Of a stretch of 64,000 bases of DNA, positions 47,017 to 56,101 are shown one piece after another (positions within the stretch are counted from its first letter, which is position 1; every line of letters begins with the position of its first letter). Under the pieces are notes generated by a model. That model ran no database searches. It was not told the origin of the DNA and saw only the letters and a program-made list of their open reading frames with translations. This stretch comes from Yinghuangia sp035454725 (GTDB taxonomy: Bacteria > Actinomycetota > Actinomycetes > Streptomycetales > Streptomycetaceae). Where the stretch lies: NCBI RefSeq assembly GCF_051388935.1, contig NZ_JBPKBI010000024.1, forward strand, positions 11,247 through 75,246, in the 5' to 3' direction. The translations under genes were made by a program, and so were the position numbers.

Positions 47017-49371
47017 ATGGCATCCGGAAAACCCGCAAAGCGCCTACCCGCGAAGGGCGCCCGTACCGCCGCCGGGCTCGTCCTGGCCGTGTCCGGCGTC
47101 CAGGTGTTGCAGGCGGCGACCGCTGCCGACGCCCACGCCGACGAATCGAACCGGGCACCGGAACCCGACAGGAGCGGCGGGCCCGGCAGGGGCTGGGCGA
47201 TCAACGACTGGCTTCAGCGAAACGTGCCCGTGACACCGGATATGGTTCCGCCCGACGCCCAATTGCATTGGTCGAAAAAGTTCGTGGCCTGGCTCAACCA
47301 ACGCGTCATTCTCGAAGCCCAGTTCGGTGTCATGCCCAGCGGTACTCCCAGCAGCTGGGCGGTCCTGGCCAAAGACGTCGCCTACGGAGTCACCTCGTTT
47401 CTGGGCGAGCGCGGAGCCGCGGGCGAAACGGCCAGGACCGACGCGATCCGCGAGATCCTCGAAGGACGCAGCGCCGCCATAGCCGACTACGTTGCCGAGA
47501 GCCGGACCGGGACGGTCTCACCGGAGACGTTGCAGAGATACGTCACGATGGAGGCGTCCTACCAGGCGGTCCCCGAAAACCACCGGCACCTTGAGATCAA
47601 CGAATTCGCCCGGGATCTCACCGCCTGGCGACGCGAGGTGGACGGCAGCCCGTTCCGCAGCCCGCAGACCGACCCGATACTCAACGCACGCGTGGACGCC
47701 GCGCGTACTGCTTACCAGGCCGCGGAGCGCAACGGGACGCTGACCGACGCGATCGAGTACGAGCTCTACAAGGCGGTTCTCGCCACGGATCCGAACGTCT
47801 CCGCGGAGAAGTTGCAGAGCACGAACTTCGTGGACTGGCAGCAGGCCAAATACAGCGGAGAGTTGCCCGAGGGCCGGAACCAAGGCCCCCGCGGCCCCGG
47901 AACGGGCGGCGACCCGGCGGGTACCGGCCCGGACAAGCCCAAGCCGGTCACACCCGGCCCCTCGGGCGGCGCGGCCGACCCGTCGCGCGGAACGGCACCG
48001 GAGACGGGCAGACCTTCCGGCGGGCAGGCCGACGGCGGATCCGGAGCCGGTCGCGGCGGCGCACCCGACCCGTCCGGGCACGCTGACGGAACCACCCGCT
48101 CGGAGCCGGGACGGCCGCCCGCAGGCGACGGCAAGCCGGTTGCGGGCGCCCCGGAGCGCGCGCCCGCAGGCGACCCCGCGACCAAGCCCGCCCCCGGCGC
48201 CGAGCCGAAGCCGGCCCGCGCACAACAGGAGACCGGAAAAACCCCACCCGCGACCAAGCCGGAACCGGCACCGGCGTGGGACGAGACCGGCAAACCCGCG
48301 GAGAAGCCGAAGGGGCCGCCTCCGGCCACACCCGAGGCGCCGAAGTTCACGCCGGGCAGCGTGCCGGACACACACAACGGCGGGGTCTACCGATCGGTCA
48401 AGGTCAACGCGGCAGCCGAGGCGGCGATGTTCGGGCTGGAGGTCCTCCAGGCCCATTTGACGTCGGACGTCCTGAACTGGGTGGTCCGCAGGGCTCAGCA
48501 GGACCCTGAATTCGTCGACCGCTATCTGGTGCAATACGAGGAATGGCAGCGCATGAGCTGGCTCGAACGCCAGCAGTACGATTTCACCCGTTTGTGGAAG
48601 GACGGCACGGAATTCATCAACTCCGCGGCCTTCTTTGCCGAGATGGCGAATTACATGAGGGCCATGCAGGAGTTCTACCGGGCCAATCCCGGCATCACTC
48701 CCCCGGGCCTGGCGCCCCCTCCGGGTGCCGGCGACGAGTCCCAGGGGCCCGGCATTCCCGTCGCGCCGTACACCGGCGGCGCCCAGACCACCGACGCGGC
48801 CAACCGCATCACCAGGGACGAAAACGGGATGTGGCACGACCAATCGCGGATCTACATGCTCGCGGACCGCGACAAGGCCCCGGCGGCGCAGGCCCAGCCG
48901 CCCGTTCAGCCGCAGACCGGCCCCAAGCCCGCCGAGCCGAAGGCCGACAAACCGAAGACCGACAAACCGAAGGCCGACAAGCACGGAGACGACAAGCCCG
49001 GCCCCGGGCAGGTGGGGACCGCCCAGCAGCGCGTGCAGGAGCAGATGCAAGAGAAGAGGGATGCGAAGAAAGAGGAGAAGAAGGAAGACCGCAAGAGTGA
49101 CAACAAGCCCGGTTACGACAGCCACGGTGATTCCGGGGGCAGCCGGCGCGGGGGCGACGGCCACGGCTCATCCGGGGGCGGTTCGACCGGGGGCGGTTCG
49201 ACCGGGAGCGGCACCGGCGGGTCCGGCGGCGGCAACTCCACCGGAGGGGGCAACGGCCCCAGCGGCGGCAACGGATCCGCCGGCGCCCCCGGGGCGGACT
49301 CCGGCGACCGGGGCGGAGGCGTCAAGGGCAACTTCTCCAAGACGCCTCAGAGTTCGTCCACACGCGTGTGA
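47017..49371 (+). CDS. Large secreted low-complexity protein
   Basis: Protein of 784 aa from ATG 47017 with AAGGA upstream. Basic start (ASGKPAKRLPAKGAR), hydrophobic core (TAAGLVLAVSGVQVLQA) and cleavage site after AHA make a signal peptide of about 36 residues. A folded N-terminal part (to about 290) is followed by a 150-residue Pro/Gly/Asp/Lys linker, a second folded part (SVKVNAAAEAAMFGLEVLQAHL...FYRANPGITPP) and a Lys/Glu then Gly/Ser-rich tail. No LPxTG anchor or known catalytic motif. Function unknown. It could be an extracellular matrix or delivery protein; the next gene is a membrane-anchored kinase-like protein. Confidence 0.8.
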   Translation: MASGKPAKRLPAKGARTAAGLVLAVSGVQVLQAATAADAHADESNRAPEPDRSGGPGRGWAINDWLQRNVPVTPDMVPPDAQLHWSKKFVAWLNQRVILEAQFGVMPSGTPSSWAVLAKDVAYGVTSFLGERGAAGETARTDAIREILEGRSAAIADYVAESRTGTVSPETLQRYVTMEASYQAVPENHRHLEINEFARDLTAWRREVDGSPFRSPQTDPILNARVDAARTAYQAAERNGTLTDAIEYELYKAVLATDPNVSAEKLQSTNFVDWQQAKYSGELPEGRNQGPRGPGTGGDPAGTGPDKPKPVTPGPSGGAADPSRGTAPETGRPSGGQADGGSGAGRGGAPDPSGHADGTTRSEPGRPPAGDGKPVAGAPERAPAGDPATKPAPGAEPKPARAQQETGKTPPATKPEPAPAWDETGKPAEKPKGPPPATPEAPKFTPGSVPDTHNGGVYRSVKVNAAAEAAMFGLEVLQAHLTSDVLNWVVRRAQQDPEFVDRYLVQYEEWQRMSWLERQQYDFTRLWKDGTEFINSAAFFAEMANYMRAMQEFYRANPGITPPGLAPPPGAGDESQGPGIPVAPYTGGAQTTDAANRITRDENGMWHDQSRIYMLADRDKAPAAQAQPPVQPQTGPKPAEPKADKPKTDKPKADKHGDDKPGPGQVGTAQQRVQEQMQEKRDAKKEEKKEDRKSDNKPGYDSHGDSGGSRRGGDGHGSSGGGSTGGGSTGSGTGGSGGGNSTGGGNGPSGGNGSAGAPGADSGDRGGGVKGNFSKTPQSSSTRV

Positions 49372-49387
49372 CCCGACCGTCCGCGGA

Positions 49388-49406
49388 CCGGCCCCTGGGG
49401 GGCCGG
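49388..49406 (+). terminator. Candidate terminator
   Basis: CCGGCCCC-TGG-GGGGCCGG, a perfect 8-bp stem 16 bases after the stop of the secreted-protein gene. No T-run follows. The rest of the 300-base gap to the next gene holds only its ribosome-binding site. Confidence 0.5.
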
Positions 49407-49672
49407 CGGCGGGCGGTGACAACCAACCGAACGACCGTCACGGGGCCGCGTCGAGGTGTCCGTGACGCCTGGCCGCCGCCACGGCCGGGGCGGGCGAACC
49501 ACCGTTCGCGGGCGGTGCGTTGGCCGAAGGAAAAGGCCCCGGGGCCGGCCTGCTTCGCGCACTTTGTGGCGGGCAGGCCGGGCCCGGGTGTTCCTGTCAC
49601 CGGCAGGCGTGGACCGGACGCTGCGGGCATGCCGCTACCGGTGACTCGTCAAGGCTTTACGGGGAGCGCGGT

Positions 49673-51073
49673 ATGTGGACACCAGGGACGGTTTTCAGCG
49701 GCCGGTACACCTTGGCCGAACAACTGGTCGACGCAAGCGCGGCCGAGGTGTGGTGGGCCCACGACTCCGTGCTCGGGCGGTGGGTCGTGATCAAGATCCT
49801 GCATCCGATGCGCGGTGAGAGCACCGCGGACGACCCGGCGCGGTTGCGTGCAGAGGCGGAACTCGTCGCGACCTTTGATCGCCCTGAGATGGTCGGCGTC
49901 CGCCGCGAGGGGGCCGACGGCGGTGGGCGCACCCCTTACCTCTTGGCCCGCTTCGTGGACGGCAGGCCGCCGGCCCTGCGAACGGCCGTACCCGTCTCGA
50001 TGTCGTACGAACAGATACCCGACGTCGTGGCGCGGACTCTGGAAGCGCTGCACGCGGAACATCGGGACGCGTCGCTCGTACACCGCGACGTCGAGCCGTC
50101 CGACCCCACGCCGCGCAGGCACACACCGGTCGCGCGCCGGCCGGCGGACGGGCGGCGCGGACGACGGCGCCGCACCGCCGCCGTCGCGCTGCCGGCAGCC
50201 GCCGCCGGTGCGGCGGTCGCCGTGACCACGACCCTGCTCGTCCTGCACTCACCCACCGGTGCCGGCTCCGAAGCCCGGCAGGAAACACCGGCGGTCGCGT
50301 ACGCGCCGGTGCTGCCGGGGTTCGCGACACCCGAGGCGACGCCGACGTTCGCCGCCGTGCCCGAGAGGGGCAGCACCTCGTCGCCCCCTGCGCCCGACGG
50401 CTCGGCCACGCCGCTCACAGCCCCGCTACCCGACCCGAACACTCCTGCCCAGACGGCGAGTTCCCTCCCGCCGCCGCCCGCACCACCGCCCGTCAAGCCT
50501 GCGGCGCACACCACCTCCGGGCGCACCGGCAACGGCACGCCGGGGGGCGACGCATCCGGAGGCCGCGGTGCGAAGCCTTCGACGCCCCCCGCCCCCAAGC
50601 CCGCCGCTCCCGCCGACCCCGCGCCTCCCGCCGCCAAGCCCGCCGCCGCTCCGCCGCCGCCCGTGGTGCCCGCCGGGTGCGGCGGCGCGGGCTGGGGAGC
50701 GATCACCAACCTCGGCAGCGGCATGAAGATCGGCATCGACACCGCGAGTCCCGGCGTCGGCAGCAGACTGGTCACGGGCGGACGCACGGAATACGGCTGG
50801 GTCGTGGTGCCGACCGTCCTCTGGCAGACCATCCGGTCTTGCGGCGCCGACGGCCTGGCCGTCACGCCGGGGACGTCCCCCAGCGGCGTGTCACTCGGCA
50901 ACGCCGCCTACGCCGCGGGAATGCTGACGATCAGTGCCGCGCCCACTCCGGGCGCGGCACTGATCACCCACATGGCCGGGCAGCAGTGCCTGACCGACAA
51001 CGGCCCCGGCCGTCAACTGACCTTCGCCCGCTGCACACCGGGAGACACCGCCCAGCAGTGGTACCTCCCGTGA
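49673..51073 (+). CDS. Truncated Ser/Thr kinase-like protein with membrane span and external domain
   Basis: Protein of 466 aa. Residues 1-143 are the start of a PknB-type kinase: FSGRYTLAEQL, VVIKILHP with Lys41 and LVHRDVEPSD with His137-Asp139. The sequence then leaves the kinase fold: no DFG, APE or C-lobe. HRDxxPS carries Glu and Asp where active kinases have Lys and Asn. A basic stretch and a membrane span (AVALPAAAAGAAVAVTTTLLVL, bases 50180-50250) lead to a 160-residue Pro/Ala linker and an external domain ending TPGDTAQQWYLP, like a beta-trefoil (ricin-type) end. It cannot phosphorylate as it stands; sensor or decoy function possible. Confidence 0.75.
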   Translation: MWTPGTVFSGRYTLAEQLVDASAAEVWWAHDSVLGRWVVIKILHPMRGESTADDPARLRAEAELVATFDRPEMVGVRREGADGGGRTPYLLARFVDGRPPALRTAVPVSMSYEQIPDVVARTLEALHAEHRDASLVHRDVEPSDPTPRRHTPVARRPADGRRGRRRRTAAVALPAAAAGAAVAVTTTLLVLHSPTGAGSEARQETPAVAYAPVLPGFATPEATPTFAAVPERGSTSSPPAPDGSATPLTAPLPDPNTPAQTASSLPPPPAPPPVKPAAHTTSGRTGNGTPGGDASGGRGAKPSTPPAPKPAAPADPAPPAAKPAAAPPPPVVPAGCGGAGWGAITNLGSGMKIGIDTASPGVGSRLVTGGRTEYGWVVVPTVLWQTIRSCGADGLAVTPGTSPSGVSLGNAAYAAGMLTISAAPTPGAALITHMAGQQCLTDNGPGRQLTFARCTPGDTAQQWYLP

Positions 51074-51399
51074 CCGGTCGAGATCGGCGAACCTTCTTCA
51101 GATATCCGATGAAGGATGGTTCTGGACGGCTGCGTCGTGAGCGGCAGCACGAGCCGGGACGGGTAGGCGGCGGCGCGGTAGATCTTGTGGGTCACCGGGC
51201 GGCCCACCGGGAGGTGGAACGCGTCGGGAGGCCGATTCCTCGGCGCTCGCAGATCCGCCCCGGTTCGTAGTGCGCGGCCGGGCCAGATCCGGCGCCGAAG
51301 CGGGCTACGACCGTCACATCTCCCATCGAATTGAACATTCGGACAATGTCAGGGGACCTGCTCAGTGGCCGGTGCCGATCACTTGTTAGGTTGTGGCCC
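51074..51399. other. Intergenic region before IclR gene
   Basis: No gene seen. An imperfect inverted repeat ACATT-N5-AATGT at 51335-51349 within ATTGAACATTCGGACAATGT is a possible IclR operator, 51 bases before the ATG. Confidence 0.35.
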
Positions 51400-52314
51400 A
51401 TGGCCCGTCCTGCGCCCGCGTCCGTCCGCGCCGCAAGCATCGTGTCCTTCCTGACCGCACATCCGTCGCGCGGCTTCACGATCACCGAGCTGGTCCGCCA
51501 CCTCGGCATGAACATCGCGTCCGCACACGCGACGCTCGCGGTGCTGTGCGACTGCGGGTTCGTCATCCGCGACCCGGTCCACCGCACCTACGTCCTGGGC
51601 CCGGCCCTCGCCGCGACCGGCTACGCCGCCCTCGAACAGCACCCGGCGATCGAGGCGGCCATCGACGAAGCCGAAAAACTCGCCGCCGAACTCGCCGCCG
51701 AGGTCGGAGTCACCGCCGTCGCCGGCCGGGACGTCATCTTCCTCGCCCGCCGCGGGCCCGAACCGCTCGCGCAGACCATCGGCTACCCGGGCGACCGGTC
51801 CCCGCTGCTCGCCCCCATCGGCTCGGTCTTCATGGCCTGGGCCGACGACGACGCGATCACCGCCTGGCTCGAACGCGCCGAGCTCCCGCTCGAACTGGCC
51901 GTCTACTACCGCAAAGTCCTTGCCGACGTCCGCACCCGCGGATTCAGCGTGCCCATGCCGCCGATCGCCTCCCCCGCCATGATCGAGGCGATGGCCGCAC
52001 TGCGCAGCGAACCCGCCGACGGCGACGCCGAACCACGCCTGCGCGAAGTGCTCCAGAAGACCGACGAAATGCTGCTCCTGCTCGACGGCCTCTCCGGCTC
52101 CGAGGAGGTTGTCTTCAAAACCGTCACCGCGCCGATCTTCGACCCCATCGGCCGCGTGCTCCTGTCCCTCAGCATCACCGGCCCCGACCACCCGGTGAGC
52201 ATCGACCACATCCTCGAACTCGGCCGCCGCGTCGCCCAGTCCGCCTCTGTCGCCACCCGCCGATCGCGTGGCCGAGCCCCCCAGCCCTCCCCCGGCCCCG
52301 GCACCGCCGACTGA
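51400..52314 (+). CDS. IclR-family transcriptional regulator
   Basis: Protein of 304 aa, ATG 51400 (an in-frame TTG at 51331 would add 23 atypical residues). Winged helix: AASIVSFLTAHPSRGFTITELVRHLGMNIASAHATLAVLCDCGFVIRD. Ligand domain with YPGDRSPLLAPIGSVFMAW and TAPIFDPIGRVLLSLSITG. The VAPIGSVFMAW/APIFD pattern resembles the other IclR protein in the window (25559-26443). Probable target: itself or the P450 451 bases downstream. Confidence 0.9.
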   Translation: MARPAPASVRAASIVSFLTAHPSRGFTITELVRHLGMNIASAHATLAVLCDCGFVIRDPVHRTYVLGPALAATGYAALEQHPAIEAAIDEAEKLAAELAAEVGVTAVAGRDVIFLARRGPEPLAQTIGYPGDRSPLLAPIGSVFMAWADDDAITAWLERAELPLELAVYYRKVLADVRTRGFSVPMPPIASPAMIEAMAALRSEPADGDAEPRLREVLQKTDEMLLLLDGLSGSEEVVFKTVTAPIFDPIGRVLLSLSITGPDHPVSIDHILELGRRVAQSASVATRRSRGRAPQPSPGPGTAD

Positions 52315-52764
52315 CTGCGGGGCCCCGACCGAGTCGCATCGCTCCGGTCACCGCGCGACGCGCCCCGGCAGCGGGGAAGCCACGGTCGCGTACCGCTGCC
52401 CGATACCGGCGAGGCAGCGCGAGTCGACCACTGCGCGCCGCGCCTTGGCCGTTCGCCGACGCACCAACGTGACCCATCCGCCAACCGGTGAATCCGGCAT
52501 ATGAGTTGACGTCGCGTCCCATGCCGCGCGGCGGCGTGGATCGCTGTCCACCGTGCGCTCCCGGGCGCCTCGCGGCCCCGGCTCGGGCGGTCCCGCCGCT
52601 AGCATCACCGTCCGCAGCACCCCGGGCAAAACCGGGCCACCGCCGACCCCAAGCATGAACTGCCTTGCACAGCATGCCCGTTGCCCATGCCCGTGCCGGC
52701 AGGGAACCGCGGGGGCACCGACGTCCCGACCACCACACGACCCGCCCGCCATGGGAGGCACCGC
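52315..52764. other. Intergenic region before P450
   Basis: About 450 bases with no recognised gene. Contains the GGGAGG site (52754-52759) of the P450; no clear promoter. Confidence 0.4.
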
Positions 52765-53967
52765 GTGAGCCAGGACCTGATCACCCTCGACACCACCGGC
52801 CGCGACCTGTATGCCGAGGCCGACCGGCTGCGCGCCGCCGGGCCCGCGGTCCGCGTACGCCTGCCCGGCGACCTGGTCGCCTGGTCCGTCACCCGCGGCG
52901 ACGTCGTACGCCGGCTCCTGGTCCACCCGGCCATCTCCAAGGACGCGCGCCGGAGTTGGCCCGCCCACAAACCGGGCGACCACCCGTGGCTGACCGTGTG
53001 GACCGACATCCAGAGCATGTTCACCAGCGACGGCGACGACCACCGGCGCCTGCGCAACCTCATCGCTCCGGCTTTCCTGCCCCGCCGCATCGACGCCATG
53101 CGGCCCCTGCTGGACCGCATCGTCGGGGAACTGCTCGACGAGATCGCCGCCGTACCGCCCGGCACCGAGATCGACCTGCGCGCCGCCTACAGCTATCCGA
53201 TACCGACCCGCGTGATCTGCGGCCTGTTCGGCGTCCCCGACGACCAGGGGCCGGAGATCATGCGCATCATCGACGGCGTCCTCGACACGACCGCCACCCC
53301 CGAGCAGGCCGCGCGGACCGGTGCGGACCTGTACGCCGCCATGCACACCCTCGTCGCGACGAAACGCAGGCATCCGGGCGACGACATGACCAGCATGCTC
53401 ATCGCCGCACGCGACGGCCACGACCGGCTCAACGACGCCGAACTCGTCTCCACCCTCATCTTGATGATCGGCGCGGGCTCGGAGAGCACCGTCTCTCTCC
53501 TCGACCACGCCGCCCACCAACTCCTCACCCAACCCGAGGACTTGGCCCGCGCACAATCCGAACCGGGCATGTGGGACCAGCTCATCGAGGAGACCCTGCG
53601 GCTGCACCCGCCGATCATGCACCTGCCGCTGCGCTACGTCACCGACCGCATCGACCTGGGCGACGGCGTGGTCCTGGAACCCGAAGACCTGGTCCTGATC
53701 GGCTTCGGCGCCCACGGCCGCGACCCCGGGCGCCACACCGAGGCAGACCGCTTCGACCTCGACCGCGCCGACAAGGAACACCTCGCCTTCGGCCACGGCG
53801 TCCACTACTGCCTCGGCGCGCCCCTCGCCCGCCACGAAGCCGCCGTCGCCCTCCCCGCGCTCTTCGGGCGCTTTCCCAAGCTGCGCCTGGCCCACCCGGA
53901 CCGGACCCCCGCGCCACAGCCGTCGTTCATCACCAACAACTTCGCCCGTCTGCCGGTGCTGGTCTGA
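52765..53967 (+). CDS. Cytochrome P450
   Basis: Protein of 400 aa from GTG 52765 with GGGAGG upstream. I-helix MIGAGSESTVSL, ExxR in EETLRL, and haem loop FGHGVHYCLGAPLARHE. The N-terminus lacks a membrane segment, as usual for bacterial P450s. No ferredoxin is adjacent, so it must take electrons from elsewhere. Function unknown. It ends 22 bases before the convergent hemerythrin gene. Confidence 0.93.
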   Translation: MSQDLITLDTTGRDLYAEADRLRAAGPAVRVRLPGDLVAWSVTRGDVVRRLLVHPAISKDARRSWPAHKPGDHPWLTVWTDIQSMFTSDGDDHRRLRNLIAPAFLPRRIDAMRPLLDRIVGELLDEIAAVPPGTEIDLRAAYSYPIPTRVICGLFGVPDDQGPEIMRIIDGVLDTTATPEQAARTGADLYAAMHTLVATKRRHPGDDMTSMLIAARDGHDRLNDAELVSTLILMIGAGSESTVSLLDHAAHQLLTQPEDLARAQSEPGMWDQLIEETLRLHPPIMHLPLRYVTDRIDLGDGVVLEPEDLVLIGFGAHGRDPGRHTEADRFDLDRADKEHLAFGHGVHYCLGAPLARHEAAVALPALFGRFPKLRLAHPDRTPAPQPSFITNNFARLPVLV

Positions 53968-53989
53968 CGTCCGACGGCCGGGTGAGATG

Positions 53990-54592
53990 TCACTTGCGGT
54001 ACTTGCGGACGGCGTCGCGAACGCGGTCGGCGATGGCGAGGAACGGCCCGGCCACGACGTTGGCCGTGGCGCCTTCGGTCCCCGGGTGCGGGTGGGTGGG
54101 TGCCATGGCCGCGGCGGCGCGCAGGGCCGGCGCGGCGGAGGCGAGTGCCGCGGCCGGGGCCTCGCGCTGGATCTTCGGGAGCTCGTACCGCTCCTCGCTG
54201 CGTGCGTGGCGCAGCACGGCCAGCCGCAGCCGGTCCAGGTCGGCATCGAAGTCGGGGCCGTCGGGACCCCGGCGTTCGAGGTCCGCGAGGAGTTCCTTGG
54301 CCTCGCGCTCCTCGGCGAGGCGGGGGGCGACGGCCCCGGCGCCACCGGAAGTGGCGGTGCGGGCGAGGGGATGGACGACTTCCTCCTCGGCGGTCTCGTG
54401 AACCGCCAGGAGCCTGACGAGCCGTTCGAACGCCTCCCGGCGCTCGCTGCCCGAGGTCTGGTCGACTTCGTCGAACAGATCGCGGATCTCGGCATGCTGA
54501 CGGCGAATCAGGTCGAGGGCCGGGCTGCCCTCCAGCGGCGGGCGGGGCTTTTCGGCGATTCCGGCGGCGGTCTTGGCCTGGCGCGTGTCCAT
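53990..54592 (-). CDS. Hemerythrin-domain protein
   Basis: Protein of 200 aa. HHE motifs: LIRRQHAEIRDLFDEVD, RLLAVHETAEEEVVHPL and LRLAVLRHARSEERYELPKI supply the His/Glu ligands for a di-iron centre. Such proteins bind oxygen or NO, or store iron. The N-terminal 28 residues are disordered. Divergent from the ferritin-like gene, with 189 bases between starts: two iron/oxygen proteins may share control. Confidence 0.9.
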   Translation of the reverse strand: MDTRQAKTAAGIAEKPRPPLEGSPALDLIRRQHAEIRDLFDEVDQTSGSERREAFERLVRLLAVHETAEEEVVHPLARTATSGGAGAVAPRLAEEREAKELLADLERRGPDGPDFDADLDRLRLAVLRHARSEERYELPKIQREAPAAALASAAPALRAAAAMAPTHPHPGTEGATANVVAGPFLAIADRVRDAVRKYRK

Positions 54593-54781
54593 GGGCTTCT
54601 CCTCGGCAAGGGCTTTCGGCGTGGTGCGCGGCTACCCCGCGGTGCCCCGACGACACCACGGCTCCTTCTTCTCACCGTGTTGCCGTTTGATGCCCGGACG
54701 GCCCGGGCAGCCGCCGACAGCACACGGCGGCGCCCGCCCCCGGTCGCCGCCCGGCAGGCGAGCGAAAGGCCGAGAGACCCC

Positions 54782-56002
54782 ATGACGTTCAACCCCCTCG
54801 AACACCACGGAATCCCCCTTGACCGGCAGTTGCGGACCTGGCGCGAGCTGGACGTCGAGCCGATCGACCCGGACAAGTCCGACCCGTACACCCGGTGCCG
54901 CATCATCGCCATGAACGGCATCGAGACCGAGGCGATCTTCTTCAGCCACAACTTCGCCCGCCACTGCACCGACCCGGTGGTGCGCCGCAAGCTGGCCGAG
55001 GTCCGGTTCTTCGAGCAGCAGCAGCAAAAGGCGGTCAACTGGCTGCTTCCGGGGCTGGCGTCAGTGCTGGAGACGACGATCTCGTACGAGCAGGTCGCGG
55101 TCGACCTGACGTCCTGGGTCGCGCGCATGGAACCCGACCCGTACCTGCGGCAGTGCTATGAGTTCGGACTGCTGGAGGACTTCGACCACCTGTACCGGTA
55201 CGCCAACCTGTACGAGCTGATCGAGCACCGCAAGGCCGAGAAACTCGTCTCGGACCTGACCGAGATCATGCCCGGCCGCCCGACGGTCGCGCACCACCGG
55301 CACCCGGTCGACAACCTGCGCACCCCGTACGACAAGGACACCGCCTCGCCGTTGTCGAAGCTGCACGCGCTGACGATCATGGCCGCCGAGCAGCAGACGA
55401 TGAACTTCTACATGAATGTCGGCCCGATGGCCATCGAGCCGATCGCCCGGCGCCTCTACCAGGAAATCGCCATGGTCGAGGAGGAGCACGTCACCCACTA
55501 CGAGTCCCTGGTCGACCAGGGTGAGACGTGGTGGGAGCAACTGGTCAACCACGAGTACAACGAGTGCTACATGTACTACTCGTTCATGGAGACCGAGTCC
55601 GACCCCCGAATCAAGGCCATCTGGGAGCTCCACCTGAACATGGAGCTCGGCCACCTCCAGATCGCCGCGGACCTGATGCGGCAGCACGACGGCCGCGACC
55701 CCGCCGAGATCTGCGCCCCCGAACTCCCGCAGCCGGTGAAGTTCGAGCCGAACCGGGAGTACGTGCGCAACGTGCTCGCGGACCAGATCGACCTGACCAC
55801 GCTCGGTGAGGGCTTCGTCGCCGAGGCCCACGAGCGCTTCGTGAAGATGCAGGAAGCCCTGATGCGGGACGGACAGCCCGCCAGCGAGCAGGTCATCGAC
55901 CTGGTCCGCGACACCGACGGCCGCGAGTACCGCAGCGAACCGGACGGCCCCCACCCCGTCGAGCGGCTGCTCGCCGACCGGCCGGAGCTGTCCCGCCGCT
56001 GA
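54782..56002 (+). CDS. Ferritin-like di-iron-type protein
   Basis: Protein of 406 aa, ATG 54782. Helical with acid/His pairs typical of ferritin-like folds: EFGLLEDFDHLYRYANLYEL (near residue 135), EIAMVEEEHVTHYESL (about 230-245) and HLNMELGHLQIAADLM (about 283-298). These three give the ExxH-type ligands of a carboxylate-bridged di-iron site. I do not recognise the specific family. Oxidase, oxygenase or storage roles are possible. Confidence 0.65.
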   Translation: MTFNPLEHHGIPLDRQLRTWRELDVEPIDPDKSDPYTRCRIIAMNGIETEAIFFSHNFARHCTDPVVRRKLAEVRFFEQQQQKAVNWLLPGLASVLETTISYEQVAVDLTSWVARMEPDPYLRQCYEFGLLEDFDHLYRYANLYELIEHRKAEKLVSDLTEIMPGRPTVAHHRHPVDNLRTPYDKDTASPLSKLHALTIMAAEQQTMNFYMNVGPMAIEPIARRLYQEIAMVEEEHVTHYESLVDQGETWWEQLVNHEYNECYMYYSFMETESDPRIKAIWELHLNMELGHLQIAADLMRQHDGRDPAEICAPELPQPVKFEPNREYVRNVLADQIDLTTLGEGFVAEAHERFVKMQEALMRDGQPASEQVIDLVRDTDGREYRSEPDGPHPVERLLADRPELSRR

Positions 56003-56101
56003 CCGTCCCCGAGCCGGAGGACGCAACCCGGCCCCGCTCATCGGTCGGGCGGGGCGCCGTCGGCTGATCACCCGCGGCGCCCCGGTCGCGCGTCGCGCGG
56101 A

